NCBI GenBank assembly: GCA_020433785.1
Contig: JAGRCC010000551.1
Span: forward strand, 1 to 5,561
Direction: 5' to 3'
Length of the DNA stretch: 5,561 nt
DNA from: Anaerolineae bacterium
GTDB lineage: Bacteria; Chloroflexota; Anaerolineae; 4572-78; J111
The notes under the pieces were generated by a model. It was given only the letters and a program-made list of their open reading frames with translations. It was not told where the DNA came from and did no database searches. How positions within the stretch are numbered: position 1 is the first letter of the stretch; each line of letters starts with the position of its first letter. Positions 4,502 through 5,561 of this stretch are shown here, one piece after another. The position numbers were made by a program, and so were the translations under genes.

Positions 4502-5561
4502 ATGCGAAGTTTTTTGGCTTTCAAGTTTATCATTTGTCTCAGCGCCTTGGCGTTGATAATGGGCGTGTTCGCTACGCATGTCCAGGCCCAAACTCCTGAA
4601 ATGGTCGCTCCAGATTTTTTTATCAATGCCGAGGTTGAAAACGCCAATCCCTATCTCGGCCAGCAGGTCACCTACGTCATTCGGCGCTACCAGGCGATTA
4701 ATTTTCCCAACCCACCCCATTACGAAGAGCATCCATTTACCGGCTTCTGGCATAGCCCTCTCATTCAGCGGCCAACCTACACCACAACCATTAGCGGGCG
4801 CGAGTATCGCGTTCAATCCACTTATCTGGCCTTATTTCCCACGCTCGTCGGCTCGCTCACTATTGAACCGGCCCGGCTCATAATTCCCGGCGACGGTCCT
4901 GAAGCTGATACTATCCTTGAAAGCCAATCGATTGATATCCAAGTTCGTCCCCTTCCGCCCGATCGGCCACCTCATTACACCGGGGCCGTCGGACAGTTTG
5001 AAATTAGCGCCTGGTTCAGTCCGGAGGTCGGGCAGATTGACCAACCCATGAACTTAATCGTCGAGCTTAAAGGTACGGGGAACATCGAAGGCTTAACTGA
5101 ACCGATTTTGCCCGATTTGGAACATTGGGTTGTGGGCCTATTTGGAAGTCGCATCGAGACCAACGTTCCCCTTAGTAAGGATTTTATAAAAGGCTCTCGC
5201 CGCTTTGCCTGGATGGTCATTCCACGCCAGGCCGGAGAGCAATTTTTTCCGGCCATCCGCTTCAGCTATTTCGATCCCGAAACAGCTCGGTTCGAATCGA
5301 TCCGAACCGAGCCATTGCCAGTGACTATCCTTTCGACTGAAACCGGCTCAACCTTTCGCAGCCCCGCGCCAATCCCCCAACAAGAAATTCTCCGGCGAGG
5401 AACCGACATCCGCCATATCAAACCGGTTCCAGACAGCTTAAGCAGCAGACCCATTTCCATCGGTCCAACATTTTGGGCCGGTGTAATCATTCCAATTATG
5501 GCTGTCGGCGGCGTTGGGCTGTGGCATTGGACCCATCTCCGCCGGCTCGATAACCGGCCAT
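4502..5561 (+). CDS. BatD-like exported protein, 3' end cut by the window
   Basis: 353 codons are visible with no stop before the window end. Residues 1-29 form a signal peptide: basic start (R2, K8), hydrophobic core, and V-Q-A before Gln30 as the likely cleavage site. The exported part has Ig-like beta repeats. BatD hallmarks are present: G-A-V-G-Q-F-E-I-S-A (161-170), L-I-V-E-L-K-G-T-G-N-I (185-195), F-A-W-M-V-I-P-R-Q-A-G (245-255), I-R-F-S-Y-F-D-P-E-T (262-271) and D-I-R-H-I-K-P (322-328). A membrane span follows at about 332-352, with basic L-R-R after it, so the C-terminus should be cytoplasmic. BatD of Bacteroides belongs to the Bat aerotolerance cluster, normally with MoxR ATPase and VWA-domain partners; none is in view, and they may lie to the right. 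The ATG at 4502 gives the cleanest signal peptide but lacks a good ribosome site; GTG at 4475 (nine extra residues, ACAGG 7 bases before it) is the alternative. Confidence 0.85.
   Translation, partial: MRSFLAFKFIICLSALALIMGVFATHVQAQTPEMVAPDFFINAEVENANPYLGQQVTYVIRRYQAINFPNPPHYEEHPFTGFWHSPLIQRPTYTTTISGREYRVQSTYLALFPTLVGSLTIEPARLIIPGDGPEADTILESQSIDIQVRPLPPDRPPHYTGAVGQFEISAWFSPEVGQIDQPMNLIVELKGTGNIEGLTEPILPDLEHWVVGLFGSRIETNVPLSKDFIKGSRRFAWMVIPRQAGEQFFPAIRFSYFDPETARFESIRTEPLPVTILSTETGSTFRSPAPIPQQEILRRGTDIRHIKPVPDSLSSRPISIGPTFWAGVIIPIMAVGGVGLWHWTHLRRLDNRP

Noticed and set aside
4459..5490. Several minus-strand open frames of 60-106 codons
   Set aside because: All are antisense to the BatD-like gene, whose signal peptide, motifs and membrane span make the plus-strand reading clear.

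Overview
This is a chromosomal-looking bacterial window of moderate GC content with six protein-coding genes, the last one cut by the window edge. The best guess for the source is an uncultured Chloroflexota (Anaerolineae-like) bacterium. That is an inference from the kinds of genes present: a stand-alone PP2C phosphatase, a small protein with a W-M-I-G...W-Y-R-H-D-G-T-Q-W motif, a zinc-ribbon protein and a BatD-like protein. No rRNA, tRNA or other lineage marker is present to confirm it. I see no mobile element, CRISPR array, tRNA or phage gene.

Layout. Positions 1-205 are an AT-rich leader with a plausible sigma70-type promoter and some short repeats. A Gfo/Idh/MocA-family NAD(P)-dependent oxidoreductase (206-1282, +) follows, with a hairpin just downstream that could terminate it. 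Three genes then lie on the minus strand. In transcription order they are a zinc-ribbon protein with a possible PH-like domain (3640-2933), a PP2C Ser/Thr protein phosphatase (2695-1763) and a small protein with a C-terminal membrane anchor (1754-1359). The last two are 8 bases apart and almost certainly form an operon, whose own promoter lies in the 237-base gap upstream. Divergently, on the plus strand, are a DUF218/YdcF-family protein (3851-4462) and, 39 bases later, the first 353 codons of an exported BatD-like protein (4502 to the window end).

How the genes may work together. The phosphatase has all the core PP2C motifs and should dephosphorylate Ser/Thr-phosphoproteins in the cytoplasm. 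Its operon partner is predicted to sit on the cytoplasmic face of the membrane and may be a partner or substrate. No kinase, FHA protein, MoxR ATPase or von Willebrand factor A protein is visible, so any link to a kinase or Bat system is untested here. The oxidoreductase looks like an independent metabolic gene.

The main corrections to a naive reading are these. The phosphatase starts at a TTG codon (2695) placed by a strong AAGGAGG site. The zinc-ribbon protein starts at 3640, not 3700. The gene running off the right edge is BatD-like. No clearly new system is evident; the best leads are the phosphatase/membrane-anchored protein pair, the zinc-ribbon/PH-like protein and the dyad around the -10 box of the DUF218 promoter.
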